The notes under the pieces were generated by a model. The model saw nothing but the letters and a program-made list of their open reading frames with translations. It ran no database searches and had not been told where the DNA came from. From the NCBI GenBank assembly GCA_027493615.1, contig JAOSKK010000038.1, positions 372,001-436,000 on the forward strand: a stretch of DNA of 64,000 nt, given 5' to 3'. The stretch's first letter is position 1. Each line of letters opens with the position of its first letter. The position numbers and the translations under genes were made by a program. Positions 1-10,921 of the stretch are shown in pieces. This stretch comes from Verrucomicrobiota bacterium. Its GTDB lineage: Bacteria; Verrucomicrobiota; Verrucomicrobiia; Limisphaerales; J093.

Positions 1-760
1 AGTCGCGGTAGCCCCAGTAATCGTCCGGCAGCAGCGCTTCCTCGAGCCACTTGAGGCCCAGCTCGCGCGAGGCTCGCGCGAGCCGGATCGCGTACGCGAG
101 ATCGAGGCTCATCCAGCAATCCCACATCAGCCAGAAATCGTCGCCCACCCGCTGACGCATGGTGGCCAGTTCTTCCAGGTTTTGATGCCAACCTGCCTCG
201 CCCTCGGCCGGGCCGTGGTGGAGGGGCAATTTGCCGCCCACGAAACCCAGTCCTTTGGCCAGGTCCGGACGCGCGCCCGTGGCATAGAAGACGAGTTCGT
301 CCCGGACGGCGCCGCCGAGGAGGTGATAGACCGGTTCCTGGCGCAGGCGGCCCAGCAGATCCCACAGGGCCAGGTCCACGGCGCTGATCGCATTGAGCGC
401 CAGCCCCTTCCTGCCGTAATGCAGCGTGGAGAGAAACATCTGGTCCCACATCTTCTCGAGGTCGGTGACCTTCTGGCCCTCGACAAACCGCGCGAGGTGC
501 TGCTCGACGATCCACGCCCCCGGCAAGCCTGCCGTCGTGACTCCGAACCCGACCGTGCCGTCGCTGGCCTCGACTTCCACCACGAGCGTTCCGAGCACAT
601 TCAAGCCGAACGACCGGCGGCTGGCCCGATAGGCCGGATACCGGGCCATCGGAGTGGCGATGTGATCATCGATCCAATGCGCGCCGCTCTGGTCGTGATA
701 ATCGGCGCCGCCGCCCCGGACGGTGAAGGCGCGCACGTGCCGGATGGTGGGAGTGCTCAT
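1..760 (-). CDS. rhmD: L-rhamnonate dehydratase, C-terminus cut by window edge
   Basis: This enolase-superfamily enzyme dehydrates L-rhamnonate to 2-keto-3-deoxy-L-rhamnonate in non-phosphorylated rhamnose catabolism. About 253 N-terminal residues are present (the family is about 400) and the frame is open to the window edge. Visible hallmarks are DYHDQSGAHWIDDH near residue 20, GTLVVEVEASDG, the barrel-entry segment FYATGARPDLAKGLGF, the first metal ligand Asp in LMWDCWMS, and the second metal ligand Glu in WLEEAL. The start ATG (758-760) overlaps the stop of the upstream transporter, so the two are probably translationally coupled. The substrate call rests on close motif resemblance to RhmD rather than to other mandelate-racemase subgroups. 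Confidence 0.88.
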   Translation of the reverse strand, partial: MSTPTIRHVRAFTVRGGGADYHDQSGAHWIDDHIATPMARYPAYRASRRSFGLNVLGTLVVEVEASDGTVGFGVTTAGLPGAWIVEQHLARFVEGQKVTDLEKMWDQMFLSTLHYGRKGLALNAISAVDLALWDLLGRLRQEPVYHLLGGAVRDELVFYATGARPDLAKGLGFVGGKLPLHHGPAEGEAGWHQNLEELATMRQRVGDDFWLMWDCWMSLDLAYAIRLARASRELGLKWLEEALLPDDYWGYRD

Positions 761-2093
761 GGTGTGTTCGGGCGGACGCTACGCGGGCGGGTCCGGGGCA
801 GCAATCCGAAGAGCAGGGCGCCGGCCAAGGTCGTCAGGGCCAACAACGCGTAGCCGGCGGTGGCGGAGGCCACCGCCTGTTCGGTCCAGGTCTTGAGGTT
901 CGGCGCCAGAAAGCCCCCACCGCACCGCAGGAGTTGATCAGCGCAATGCCCCCTGCGGCCGCCACCCCGCGCAGTTCGTCGGTGGGCACGGTCCAGAAGA
1001 CCGGTTGAACGCCGATGAAACCGGCCCAGGCAACGCACAGCGCGAGCAGTGCAATCACCGGGTTGTTTGAGGCCGAGAGGGCGATCGCCGCGCCGGCCGC
1101 CGCCAGGCCAACGCTCCCCACCCAGCGCCGCCGCTCGGGACCGCGGGACAGGCGGGGGAATGTAATAGGCTCCGAACAGCGCGCAGAGGGGCGGCACCGC
1201 GCTCACCAGGCCCACGAGCAGTCCGGTGTCCCGCCCGAGCAGCCGGGCAACCTGGGACGGCAGATAGAAGGTCACCCCGTACACACTCATCTGGATCAGC
1301 GCATAGATGAGCCCCAGATGCAGCAGGCGGGGTTGCGTCAAGGCCCGGAACAGGCTGTGCGAAGGCGGGTGGGCCTGCCGTTGGACCTCGGCTGCGAGCG
1401 CCGCTTCCAGCGCCTCACGTTCGCCGGCCGTCAGCCACCGCGCGTCGGCCGGCCGGTTGTTCAGATAGAAGAAGGCCCAGATCCCGACGGTACTGGCGGC
1501 CACGCCCTCCACCAGAAACATCCATTGCCAGCCGGTCAGCCCGAGGACGTCGTTCAGCTCCAGCAGCAGGCCCGAGAGCGGCCCCCCAGGGTGAGGGCGA
1601 TGGGAGCGCCGAAATAGAACCAGCCGAGCATCCGCCCGCGCACCGCCGAAGGAAACCAGTAGGTCAGGTAGAGGATGACGCCAGGGAAGAAACCCGCCTC
1701 GGCCACGCCCAGCAGAAAGCGCAGGGTGTAGAAGATCGTGTCGCTCCGCGCCCAGGCCATCGCCGCCGAGACCAGGCCCCAGGTGACCATGATGCGCGAC
1801 AGCCACAGCCGGGCGCCGAACCGGTGCAGCATCAGGTTGCTGGGCACTTCGAACACCGCATAACCCACGAAGAACAACCCGGCTCCCAGTGCGTAGGCTG
1901 CCTCCGTGAGACCCGTGTCCCGCTGCAGTGCCTGCTTGGCGAAGCCGACGTTCGCGCGGTCCAGAAAGGCGAGCACATAAAGCAGCAGCAGGAAGGGAAT
2001 GAGCCGCCCGGCTGCCCTGGCGACCGCTCGCGACTCCAGATCAGCGGTGCCTTCTCCGCGGATGACGACGGCCGATTCGGGGGAGTCCTTCAT
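757..2093 (-). CDS. MFS transporter (ACS family, RhmT-like), frameshifted
   Basis: This is a twelve-helix major facilitator of the anion:cation symporter type, about 445 residues when the frames are joined. The N-terminus carries the first helix and the loop FLDRANVGFAK, and helix 4-5 has RFLLGVAEAGFFPGV, typical of hexuronate/galactonate/rhamnonate carriers. The reading frame changes near C6 at 1582-1587, G5 at 1154-1158 and C5 at 914-918. The protein is coherent across all three, so these look like homopolymer errors. Its stop overlaps the rhmD start, which argues that the cargo is L-rhamnonate or a related sugar acid (inference). The region 2094-2311 upstream is non-coding and would hold the promoter. 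Confidence 0.8.
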
Positions 2094-2311
2094 GGGTCGG
2101 TGCCGATCGACGATGCCGGCCCACGCCGGATGCCGGTGCCTGGCGCTGCGTCGCGGCGGGCGAACGTGCCGTGTTCCGTGCGTGGCAAGCAGGTCACCGC
2201 GCGAGGTTGACTCCGGCCTCGCAAAGACAGAAGTGAGAACTCGCCTTTGAGTTGTGAATTGTCATTTCCATCTCGCCCTGTGGCGGTGATCCCTCGCGAT
2301 GGCTGTCTGCC

Positions 2312-3443
2312 GTGCACCGGTCCGAAGCGAGACCCGTGGAGGTTCCCGCGGGCAATCCCCCCGCATGGATCGCGGGTGGGCGTTTCCGGACCACGCACTG
2401 GAGCGTGATTCTAGGTGCGGGCCGGGGCAAGGGGCTCGAGGCCGAGCGCGCGCTTGAAGCACTCTGTGGGACCTACTGGTATCCGTTGTACGCTTTCGCG
2501 CGACGGAAGGGTTATGGACCGGAGGACGCCCAGGATTTGGTACAGGGGTTCTTCGCCCGCCTGTTGGCGCGGCAGGACCTCGCGACGGTGGACCCGGCCA
2601 AGGGGCGGTTTCGGACGTTTCTGCTGACGGCGCTGACGCATTACCTCGCCAACGAAGCGGATCGGTGCCGGGCCTTGAAGCGTGGGGCGGGCGTCGAGTT
2701 CCTGTCCCTGCACGGCGACGATGCGGAGGCGCGTCTTTTGCAATCCGCCGCGAACGACCTCCCGCCGGACGCGGCTTACGAGCGTTCGTGGGCCGAGCGG
2801 ATGCTGGAAGCCGTGCTCGCCCGGTTGCGGCAGGAGTGCGAAGGAGCCGGTCACGCCGGACGCTTCGAAGCGCTCAAGGGCTGTTTGCTGGGGGAACGCG
2901 GTGACCTGCCTGACCCGGACGATCGCATTGCTGGGCACGCCGGCTTACATGGCGCCGGAACAGGCGTGTGGGGAGGTGCGTTCGCTGACCACGGCGGCGG
3001 ATGTGTACGGGCTGGGCGCGGTGCTGTACGAACTGCTCACCGGGCAGCCGCCCTTTGCCGTGGGCACGTCCCTCGAGACCGTCCATCTCCTGCTCGAACG
3101 AGAACCCCGGCGGCCATCGGCGTTGAACCGGGCGGTGGACCGGGATCTCGAGACGATCTGCCTCAAGTGTCTGGAGAAGGACCCGACCCGCCGCTACGGC
3201 TCCGCCGAAACGCTGGCGGACGATCTCGATCGCTGGATGCGCCATGAACCGATCCAGGCCCGGCCGGCGACCGCCGTCCAACGGCTGGGGAAATGGGTGC
3301 GGCGACGCCCGGCGCTGGCTGCCTTGGCTGGCACAGCCGCGCTGGCGTTGCTGGCGGTTTCAACGATCTCGACGGTCTTCACGTGGCGGTTGCGGGAGGC
3401 GCGAGTCGAGGAGACGCAATGGGGTCAAACATTGACATTTTGA
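2312..3443 (+). pseudogene. Chimeric remnant: ECF sigma factor N-part joined to Ser/Thr kinase C-part
   Basis: The first frame (2312 to about 2910) encodes an ECF sigma factor of the planctomycete/verrucomicrobial type, with region-2 motifs ALCGTYWYPLYAF, DAQDLVQGFFARLL and KGRFRTFLLTALTHYLANE. It stops before the region-4 helix-turn-helix. At about 2905-2918 the sequence passes, in another frame, into a protein kinase that starts in its activation segment ([13 protein letters not shown]). The C-lobe follows ([32 protein letters not shown]), then a juxtamembrane stretch and one membrane helix. The kinase N-lobe with its ATP site and catalytic loop is absent. The 3' end is cut at the palindrome starting at 3411. 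Neither half can work alone. Loss of a piece between two neighbouring genes is the simplest explanation; a misassembly is possible. Confidence 0.75.
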
Positions 3444-3520
3444 CATTCTACCAACCCCACCACGCCGGCCACCGCCCGGCGGGAATTGTCAAATGTCAAT
3501 GTTTGACCCCATTGCGTCCT
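3411..3520. repeat. REPIN-like palindrome, GGGGTCAAACATTGACATTT family
   Basis: Two inverted arms of about 35 bp (3411-3448 and 3483-3520) surround a GC-rich loop. The arms begin GACGCAATGGGGTC and continue with ATTGACATTT-type sequence. The layout is the same as at 45001-45132, and a single arm of related design lies at 59561-59592. Such paired arms resemble elements mobilised by REP-associated tyrosine transposases, but no such transposase is in the window. Confidence 0.65.
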
Positions 3521-3530
3521 CGCAAAGCAA

Positions 3531-3554
3531 GAGACCGGGCCGAAGCCCGGTCTC
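3531..3554 (-). terminator. Stem-loop terminator candidate
   Basis: A perfect 10-bp stem (GAGACCGGGC / GCCCGGTCTC) closes a four-base loop that reads TTCG on the minus strand, a very stable tetraloop. It lies 33 bp past the stop of the minus-strand gene ending at 3587. The following bases are only moderately T-rich, so termination strength is uncertain. Confidence 0.55.
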
Positions 3555-3586
3555 CTTACCGGCAAACCCGAGGTGTGGGTTGAGGC

Positions 3587-5872
3587 CTACTTCTTGATCC
3601 GACCGAACAGCACCGGTCCGGTCTCCGCCGGGTTGAACGTGTAAGGGCTGGTGGCTCCGGGCACGTCCTGCCAGGGGCCGGCCAGGCTGGGGGCAGCCTG
3701 CAGGGTCCCGCCGCCCTTCCACTGGACCGTCACCGAGCCGTTGGCGTTGTGGGTCACGGCCGTGAACTTCGGGGCCACCACCGTTCCCAGCAACTCCACT
3801 TCGGCGAACTGCATGCTGTTGGCGGTCGCGTTGTTCGCCACACTCGGGATCGAGAGCCGGTAGGTTGTGTACGTGACCGTGTTGGCAAAGCCGATCTCCT
3901 GCCGGATGAACCGGGCGCTGAACGGCCCCACCGGCCCTTCGGAGATCAGGGTGAAGGTGGTGCCATCATTGGACCCTTCCAGCTTGTAGGCCGCCGGATC
4001 GCGTTCGGGCGCGTCATTGGCCGAGGTGAACGCCAGGCCGGTCACCACCGACGCACCCGCACCGGGCTTCACGGTGAGGCCCACCGGACCGACAAACGGG
4101 GGCGCCTGGTCGGTGTCGTTGCCGAAGTTGAGGTACTTGGTCAGCACGTTGTTGTCGATGGCGTTGGGCACCCGCTCCACCGCCGGTGAGCGGTCGTCGG
4201 AGTTGCTCGTCACGATCCAATCCCCGGGCATCGTGACGTCCTCCCACACCGCCTCGGCGGCCGGACTCACCAACTGGATGGCGTTGATCGGCGCGCGCGG
4301 CGTCCCGCTGTATCCCACGCCCCCGCCGGCCGCGGCCGTGCGGGCCTCCACCGTGATCGCCGCGGCGGTCAGACCGCGGAAGACCAGGTAGTTGCCCGCG
4401 CCGAACACCAGGGTCGCGGCCCCGTTGGCCGTGGCCCCCAGGTTCGTCGGCACCTCGACATACGAGGCCAGGTTGGTGGGGGACTGCGCCCGGATGGAAT
4501 CGCGCAAGACCTTGCCGGTGGCGGTGTCGAGAATCCGGTAGCTGCCGCCGCGTCCGCCCACGCCGCCCATTGCATAGACGTAAACGTCATAGCCTGCCTC
4601 GGTGAGTTGGGCGGGGAGGTTCACGATCTGCACGGTCGAGGTCGTCGCGTTGCCGGTGTCCAGGTACCCGGTCATCAAGGCCTTGTCCGCGCCGCTGAAC
4701 GCATTGTTCTCCTCGCCGCGACCGGTGGAGGACCACGTGTTGGCCGAGTTCCACGCGACGGCGACGGCGGTGGGTTCGGCCGTGCCGCGAACCTCGGCGA
4801 GGATGGGGGTGGCGTTGGACCCGCTGAGCAGGCTCAGGTTGTTCCAATTGGCCTGCGCCACCCCGGGCACGCCCGCCTGGTCGGTGGCGGCCAACGTGCC
4901 CGTCTTGCTGCCATTCGCCTCGTCCGCGCCGAAGTTCAGGCCGATGCGGTACGTTTCGATCGGATCCGGGCCCGACACCTGGATGTTATCAACCAGAATG
5001 TAAGTTCCGTACACGCCGGTATTCAGCCACATTGTGATGCAATCCAGCTTGGGATCGCCGTCCGCTTCGCCGGGGCAGCGACGCATGGGGAACTTACCGT
5101 CGGGGTAGAAATCGTTGACCGTCGTGTGCCAGACGTCCTCGCCTTCCCGCTGGGCCCAGACGTCGAAGCTGTCGTTGGCCGGGTCGTCCGGGTTGCCGAA
5201 ATAGGCCACCATCTTCATGTGCACCTTCTTGCCATCCTTGTACTGTGGTCCCTTATCGTTCCAGTTCCCACCACCGCCACAGGTGCCATACTCACCGTTC
5301 CCGTTGTAGCGGGAATCGCAGAGGCCCCCCATACGCGTCGGCGTGCTCAACTCGTTGAACACGGCCCAGACGGCGCTGTCGCCCAGGGTGCGATTCGCGG
5401 AGTCGCTCAGGGTGAAACCGACGTCCGTGCCCTGCAATGTCGCCTGGTAGTTGTTGTTGGTCGGGTCGTAGTCGGTGGGAATTTCATTCGTCGGGAAAAA
5501 CTGCCAGTCCCAGGTGACGGTGATGGGCCCCTTGCGTTGGGCAGGAAAGGGAAAGGCCCAGTACATCACCGATGTCAACTCGCCCAGATTCTGGTCCGGC
5601 CGAATACACAGCGCCCCGTTCGTGATCGACTGACAGATGTGGCGGATGCCGTCCTCGCGGACATAGGTATCGCCGGTGTTCTCACTCACGCAGGTCCAGG
5701 TCGGCGTGCCCGTCCTCGCCGGCTGGCCCCACAACGGTCCATCCACATAGCCTTCCGCTGCCGAGAAGTTGACCCGGGTGATCAACTGCGCCTGAAGACT
5801 CATCGCCGCCCATACGACCAGGCACGGGAGGGTAGAATAACAATGGATCCTTACACACCTTTCTGGGTTCAT
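3587..5872 (-). CDS. Secreted multidomain protein with discoidin-like and C-terminal beta modules
   Basis: This 761-residue protein has a signal peptide ending near residue 28 (MSLQAQ). The N-terminal third is rich in aromatic residues and carries several Cys; it resembles a concanavalin/laminin-G-like beta sandwich. The middle has a repeated opening (RIGLNFGADE, compare RVNFSAAEGY near the N-terminus). Around residues 540-690 is a region with F5/8-type-C-like features: NVLTKYLNFG, AYKLEGSNDGTTF and RLSIPSVANN. The C-terminal 60 residues form a short beta module (VTVQWKGGGTLQAAPSL, AGPWQDVPG). The same kind of tail ends two other exported proteins here. No enzyme active site is recognised; carbohydrate or surface binding is only a guess. 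The terminator candidate at 3531-3554 fits its 3' end. Confidence 0.75.
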   Translation of the reverse strand: MNPERCVRIHCYSTLPCLVVWAAMSLQAQLITRVNFSAAEGYVDGPLWGQPARTGTPTWTCVSENTGDTYVREDGIRHICQSITNGALCIRPDQNLGELTSVMYWAFPFPAQRKGPITVTWDWQFFPTNEIPTDYDPTNNNYQATLQGTDVGFTLSDSANRTLGDSAVWAVFNELSTPTRMGGLCDSRYNGNGEYGTCGGGGNWNDKGPQYKDGKKVHMKMVAYFGNPDDPANDSFDVWAQREGEDVWHTTVNDFYPDGKFPMRRCPGEADGDPKLDCITMWLNTGVYGTYILVDNIQVSGPDPIETYRIGLNFGADEANGSKTGTLAATDQAGVPGVAQANWNNLSLLSGSNATPILAEVRGTAEPTAVAVAWNSANTWSSTGRGEENNAFSGADKALMTGYLDTGNATTSTVQIVNLPAQLTEAGYDVYVYAMGGVGGRGGSYRILDTATGKVLRDSIRAQSPTNLASYVEVPTNLGATANGAATLVFGAGNYLVFRGLTAAAITVEARTAAAGGGVGYSGTPRAPINAIQLVSPAAEAVWEDVTMPGDWIVTSNSDDRSPAVERVPNAIDNNVLTKYLNFGNDTDQAPPFVGPVGLTVKPGAGASVVTGLAFTSANDAPERDPAAYKLEGSNDGTTFTLISEGPVGPFSARFIRQEIGFANTVTYTTYRLSIPSVANNATANSMQFAEVELLGTVVAPKFTAVTHNANGSVTVQWKGGGTLQAAPSLAGPWQDVPGATSPYTFNPAETGPVLFGRIKK

Positions 5873-7686
<1,814 letters not shown>

Positions 7687-7695
7687 CCTCCAGGG

Positions 7696-8604
7696 TCACC
7701 GCTGCTTGGTCAGCAAGGCGCGCTTGGCGGCGCCCAATTCGCGGGCCTGTTCCGGGGCGAGTTCGGGGTAGCGGAGTTTGAGCGAAGCCAGCGCCTCGAT
7801 CACCGCCGCGGCGACGACCAGGCGTGTGAACCACTTGTTGTCGGCGGGCACCACATACCACGGGGCCTCGGGCGAGGCGGTGTGCCGGATCATGTCCTCG
7901 TAGGCCCGCATGTAGTCGGCCCAGTGCTCGCGCTCGCGGACGTCGGCCATCGAGAACTTCCAGTTCTTCTCCGGGTTCTCGATCCGCTCGAGGAACCGGC
8001 GCTTCTGCTCGTCCTTCGAGACATGGAGGAAGAACTTCCGCACGAGGGTGCCGTTTCGGGCCAAATACCGCTCGAACTGGCGGATGTCGTGGAAGCGATC
8101 CTTCCAAAGCGTGGGGGTGACGAGCCGCGGCGGGAGTTTCTGCCGGGCCAGCAGTTCGGGGTGGACCCGGACAATCAAGGTCTCCTCGTAATAGCTGCGG
8201 TTGAAGATCCCGATGTGACCGCGGTTGGGGAGGACGCGGAGGCAACGCCAGAGGTAGTCGTGGTCCAGCTCCTCCGCGGACGGGGCCTTGAAGGAATAAA
8301 CGTCGCAGCCCTGCGGGTTGATGCCGGACATGACGTGCTTGATGGCCCCGTCCTTGCCGGCGGCGTCCATCGCCTGGAAGATGAGGAGGACCGCCCACCG
8401 GTCCTGGGCGTACAGCCGGTCCTGGAGCTGGGCCAGCGTCTGTACCCCCAAAGCCAGGGCCTTCTTGGCCCGCGTCTTGTCCTCGGACTTCAGCGAGCCG
8501 GTGTCGCCGGGATCAACGTCCTTGAGTCGAAACCGACGTCCGTCGGTCACACAGTACGGTGCCGCAAAGTCATGCGCCTTGCGGGCGATGCTCTTGAGTT
8601 TCAT
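7696..8604 (-). CDS. Polyphosphate kinase 2 family phosphotransferase
   Basis: This 302-residue PPK2-family enzyme moves phosphate between polyphosphate and nucleotides. Walker A is the PPK2 form AMDAAGKDGAIKHVMSG, the lid/Walker B region shows IGIFNRSYYEE, and VHPELL, FLHVSKDEQKRRF and the C-terminal YVVPADNKWFTRL are also typical. The start at 8604 (MKLKSIARK) was chosen over an upstream ATG at 8685 because homology-like sequence begins here. Class I, II or III (NDP versus NMP preference) cannot be settled by eye. It is convergent with gdhA. Confidence 0.9.
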   Translation of the reverse strand: MKLKSIARKAHDFAAPYCVTDGRRFRLKDVDPGDTGSLKSEDKTRAKKALALGVQTLAQLQDRLYAQDRWAVLLIFQAMDAAGKDGAIKHVMSGINPQGCDVYSFKAPSAEELDHDYLWRCLRVLPNRGHIGIFNRSYYEETLIVRVHPELLARQKLPPRLVTPTLWKDRFHDIRQFERYLARNGTLVRKFFLHVSKDEQKRRFLERIENPEKNWKFSMADVREREHWADYMRAYEDMIRHTASPEAPWYVVPADNKWFTRLVVAAAVIEALASLKLRYPELAPEQARELGAAKRALLTKQR

Positions 8605-8884
8605 GAGTCCTGTTGCCTGGCCGACGGTCCGGTCATGCGGTTGCCGCGCCCCGTAGTCGTGGGCCCGGCTCTGCCAGCCGGGCAAGCGAGTTGGGAGCCC
8701 GCGGATGAACCAAGACTACGCCGCTCGGCGGCAGCCAGCAACTCATCGAACCCGCGCGTTCCGCTGCGGAGGGAGTGAGCTTCGGGACAGGCCGCGTGTT
8801 CCCCCGCGACGGGGGGCATCGGTGATGCCGGCAGCGGCGTCGGGCATTGACAGCGGCGATCGCGCCCCGGAGCATGCCGCCCGT

Positions 8885-10256
8885 ATGACACACACTTCTC
8901 CATCGCTCCCGTCCCGTCGTGATTTCATCAAGCAGACCGGCAGCCTGGCGGCCGCCTCGGCCCTGGCCGGCGTTGCCCTTCCACGCGTCCACGCCGCAAG
9001 CTCCGACCTGATCCAGGTCGCCCTGATCGGCTGTGGTGGCCGCGGCACGGGCGCCGCCGACAACGCCCTCTCCACCGCCCGGCAGGGCCCGATCAAACTG
9101 GTCGCCATGGCGGAGGTTTTCGAAGGCAAGCTCAACCGCAGCGTGGAGAGCCTGCAGCGCAAGTTCACCGACCAGTTCGACGTTCCGGCCGAACGCCGCT
9201 TCCTCGGCTTCGAGGGCTACAAGAAGGCGATGGACGTTCTGCGCCCGGGCGATGTGGCCATCTTTGCCACCCCGCCGGCCTTCCGTTGGGTGCATTTCGC
9301 CTACGCCATCGAGAGGGGCCTGAACGTGTTCATGGAGAAGCCCGTCACCGTCGACGGACCCACCACGCGGCGGATGCTCGAGTTGGGCAAGGCCGCAGAG
9401 AAGAAGAACCTCAAGGTGGGCGTCGGCCTCATGGTGCGCCATTGCCGCGGGCGCCAGGAGCTCCACCAGCGCATCCTGGACGGTGAGATCGGCGACCTGA
9501 TCCTGCTGCGCGCCTATCGCACCGGCGGTGCCGCGGCCGTCGCGGGTCCCAAGCCGGACAACCAGACCGAACTGCTCTATCAGGTGCAGCGTTTTCACAG
9601 TTTCCTGTGGGCCAGTGGGGGACTCTTCAGCGACTACAACATCCATCAGGTGGACGAGTGTTGCTGGATGAAGAACGCCTGGCCCGTTCGCGCGCACGGC
9701 ACCGGCGGACGCCACTTTCGCGGCAACGCCGTGGATCAGAACTTCGACTCCTACTCCGTCGAGTACACCTACCCCCGACGGCACCAAGCTGTTCTTTACC
9801 GGCCGCCACCAGAGCGGCACGCACGAGGAGTTCGACAGCTTCGCCCACGGCACCCGGGGCTCCGCCGTCATCTCGACCGCGTCACACACGCCGGGCCGCG
9901 TTCGCACGTTCCGCGGTCACCACGTCACCCGCGCCGACCTGCTCTGGGCCTTCCCGCAACCCGAGCCCAGCCCTTACCAGCTCGAGTGGGACGACCTCAT
10001 CGCGGCTATCCGCAACAACCAGCCCTATAACGAAGTCGAGCGCGGCGCCATCGCCAGCCTGGTCACCTCCATGGGCCGCATGGCCGCCCACACCGGTCAG
10101 ATCATCGAGTACGACGACATCCTCAACGGCGACCACGAATTCGCCCCCGATGTGGACAAGATCGTCGCCAACGACTCGCCCGCCCCTCTCCAACTGGGTC
10201 CGGACGGCAAGTACCCCGTGCCCATGCCCGGCCAGAAGAAGAACCGCGAGTACTGA
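8885..10256 (+). CDS. Tat-exported Gfo/Idh/MocA-family oxidoreductase, one frameshift
   Basis: This NAD(P)-dependent sugar or inositol-type dehydrogenase is probably exported folded. The start at 8885 gives a twin-arginine signal (PSRRDFIKQTG, hydrophobic run, then HAAS). The Rossmann loop is VALIGCGGRGTGAADN and the cofactor/active-site lysine motif is NVFMEKPVTVD. The C-terminal domain includes SGGLFSDYNIHQVDECCWM. The frame breaks at the C5 run 9772-9776. With one C fewer it continues as YPDGTKLFFTGRHQSGTHEE and runs to the TGA at 10254-10256, giving about 456 residues. Substrate is unknown. Such exported members are numerous in Verrucomicrobiota and Planctomycetota. Confidence 0.85.
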
Positions 10257-10269
10257 CCCCGTCCGCCCC

Positions 10270-10328
10270 GTAGGCGCCCGCCCCGTAGGCGCCGACGTCA
10301 GGAGACGAAGGACGTCGGCGCCGACGTG
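10270..10328. repeat. Family-A repeat (GTAGGCGCCGACGT), partial copies
   Basis: The unit TAGGCGCCGACGTCAGGAG appears with a truncated direct copy before it and an inverted partial copy (GACGTCGGCGCCGACGT) after it. Full palindromic copies are at 52645-52715, 54253-54322 and 61731-61801, and a half copy is at 14001-14026. Confidence 0.7.
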
Positions 10329-10391
10329 AAGACAAACCCCGGCCACGGAATATCGGTCCGCAGAACGGAACCGCAGGCCCAATCCCGGCGG

Positions 10392-10459
10392 TCTTGCTCT
10401 TGCTCTTGCTCCTGCTCCTGCTCCGTCACGGAGAGTACGAGCAAGAGCAAGAGCAAGAG
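10392..10459. repeat. Hexanucleotide repeat folding into a long hairpin
   Basis: Five or so copies of TTGCTC/CTGCTC (10392-10423) face an inverted run of GAGCAA (10439-10459), so the transcript of either strand can form a stem of about 20 bp. It sits between two convergent genes and could act as a bidirectional transcription or mRNA 3'-end barrier (inference). Confidence 0.6.
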
Positions 10460-10470
10460 GAGATCGTGGT

Positions 10471-10921
10471 CTACGCGTCCCGCCACAGGCCGGGCTCGGT
10501 ACGCAATCGTTCGAGCAGGCGGGCGTCGGCCGCCGGAAACGGATAGCGATCGAGCTCGGTCGGGGTGACCCAGGCCACGGCAGCGCAATGTCGGGGCACC
10601 GGCTCGCCGCAGAGCAGGCGGCACCGAAAGAACTGGATGTGCACCCGGCGCTCCGGATACGCATGGGCGACCTCGGCGATGAGGTCGCCCACCTTCACCT
10701 CAGCCTCGAGTTCCTCCCGCAGTTCCCGGCGCAGACCCTCCGTCGGTGTTTCGCCGGATTCCACCTTTCCGCCGGGGGAATTCCCACAGACCGCCGAGAT
10801 GATCGCCGGGCCGTCGTTGGGTGATGAGGAGCCGGCCTTGTCGAAACACCAAGCCCGCGACCACCGGCAGGACGGGGCCTTCCGCAGCCACGGGGGCCGG
10901 ACCGGGGTCAGCGTCCGACAC
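10471..10921 (-). CDS. NUDIX hydrolase (MutT-like), one frameshift
   Basis: This small pyrophosphohydrolase has about 149 residues after joining two frames at the G5 run 10774-10778. The N-terminal strand is VAGLVFRQGRLLITQRR, followed by GGLWEFPGGKVE. The NUDIX helix is GGKVESGETPTEGLRREL then REEL, matching G-x5-E-x7-REL-x-EE, with Glu where the usual Gly falls near the end of the box. The C-terminal WVTPTELDRYPFPAAD is typical of MutT/NudG proteins that clean oxidised nucleotides. The start overlaps the end of ugd by 14 bp, so it is in the same operon as ugd. Confidence 0.8.
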
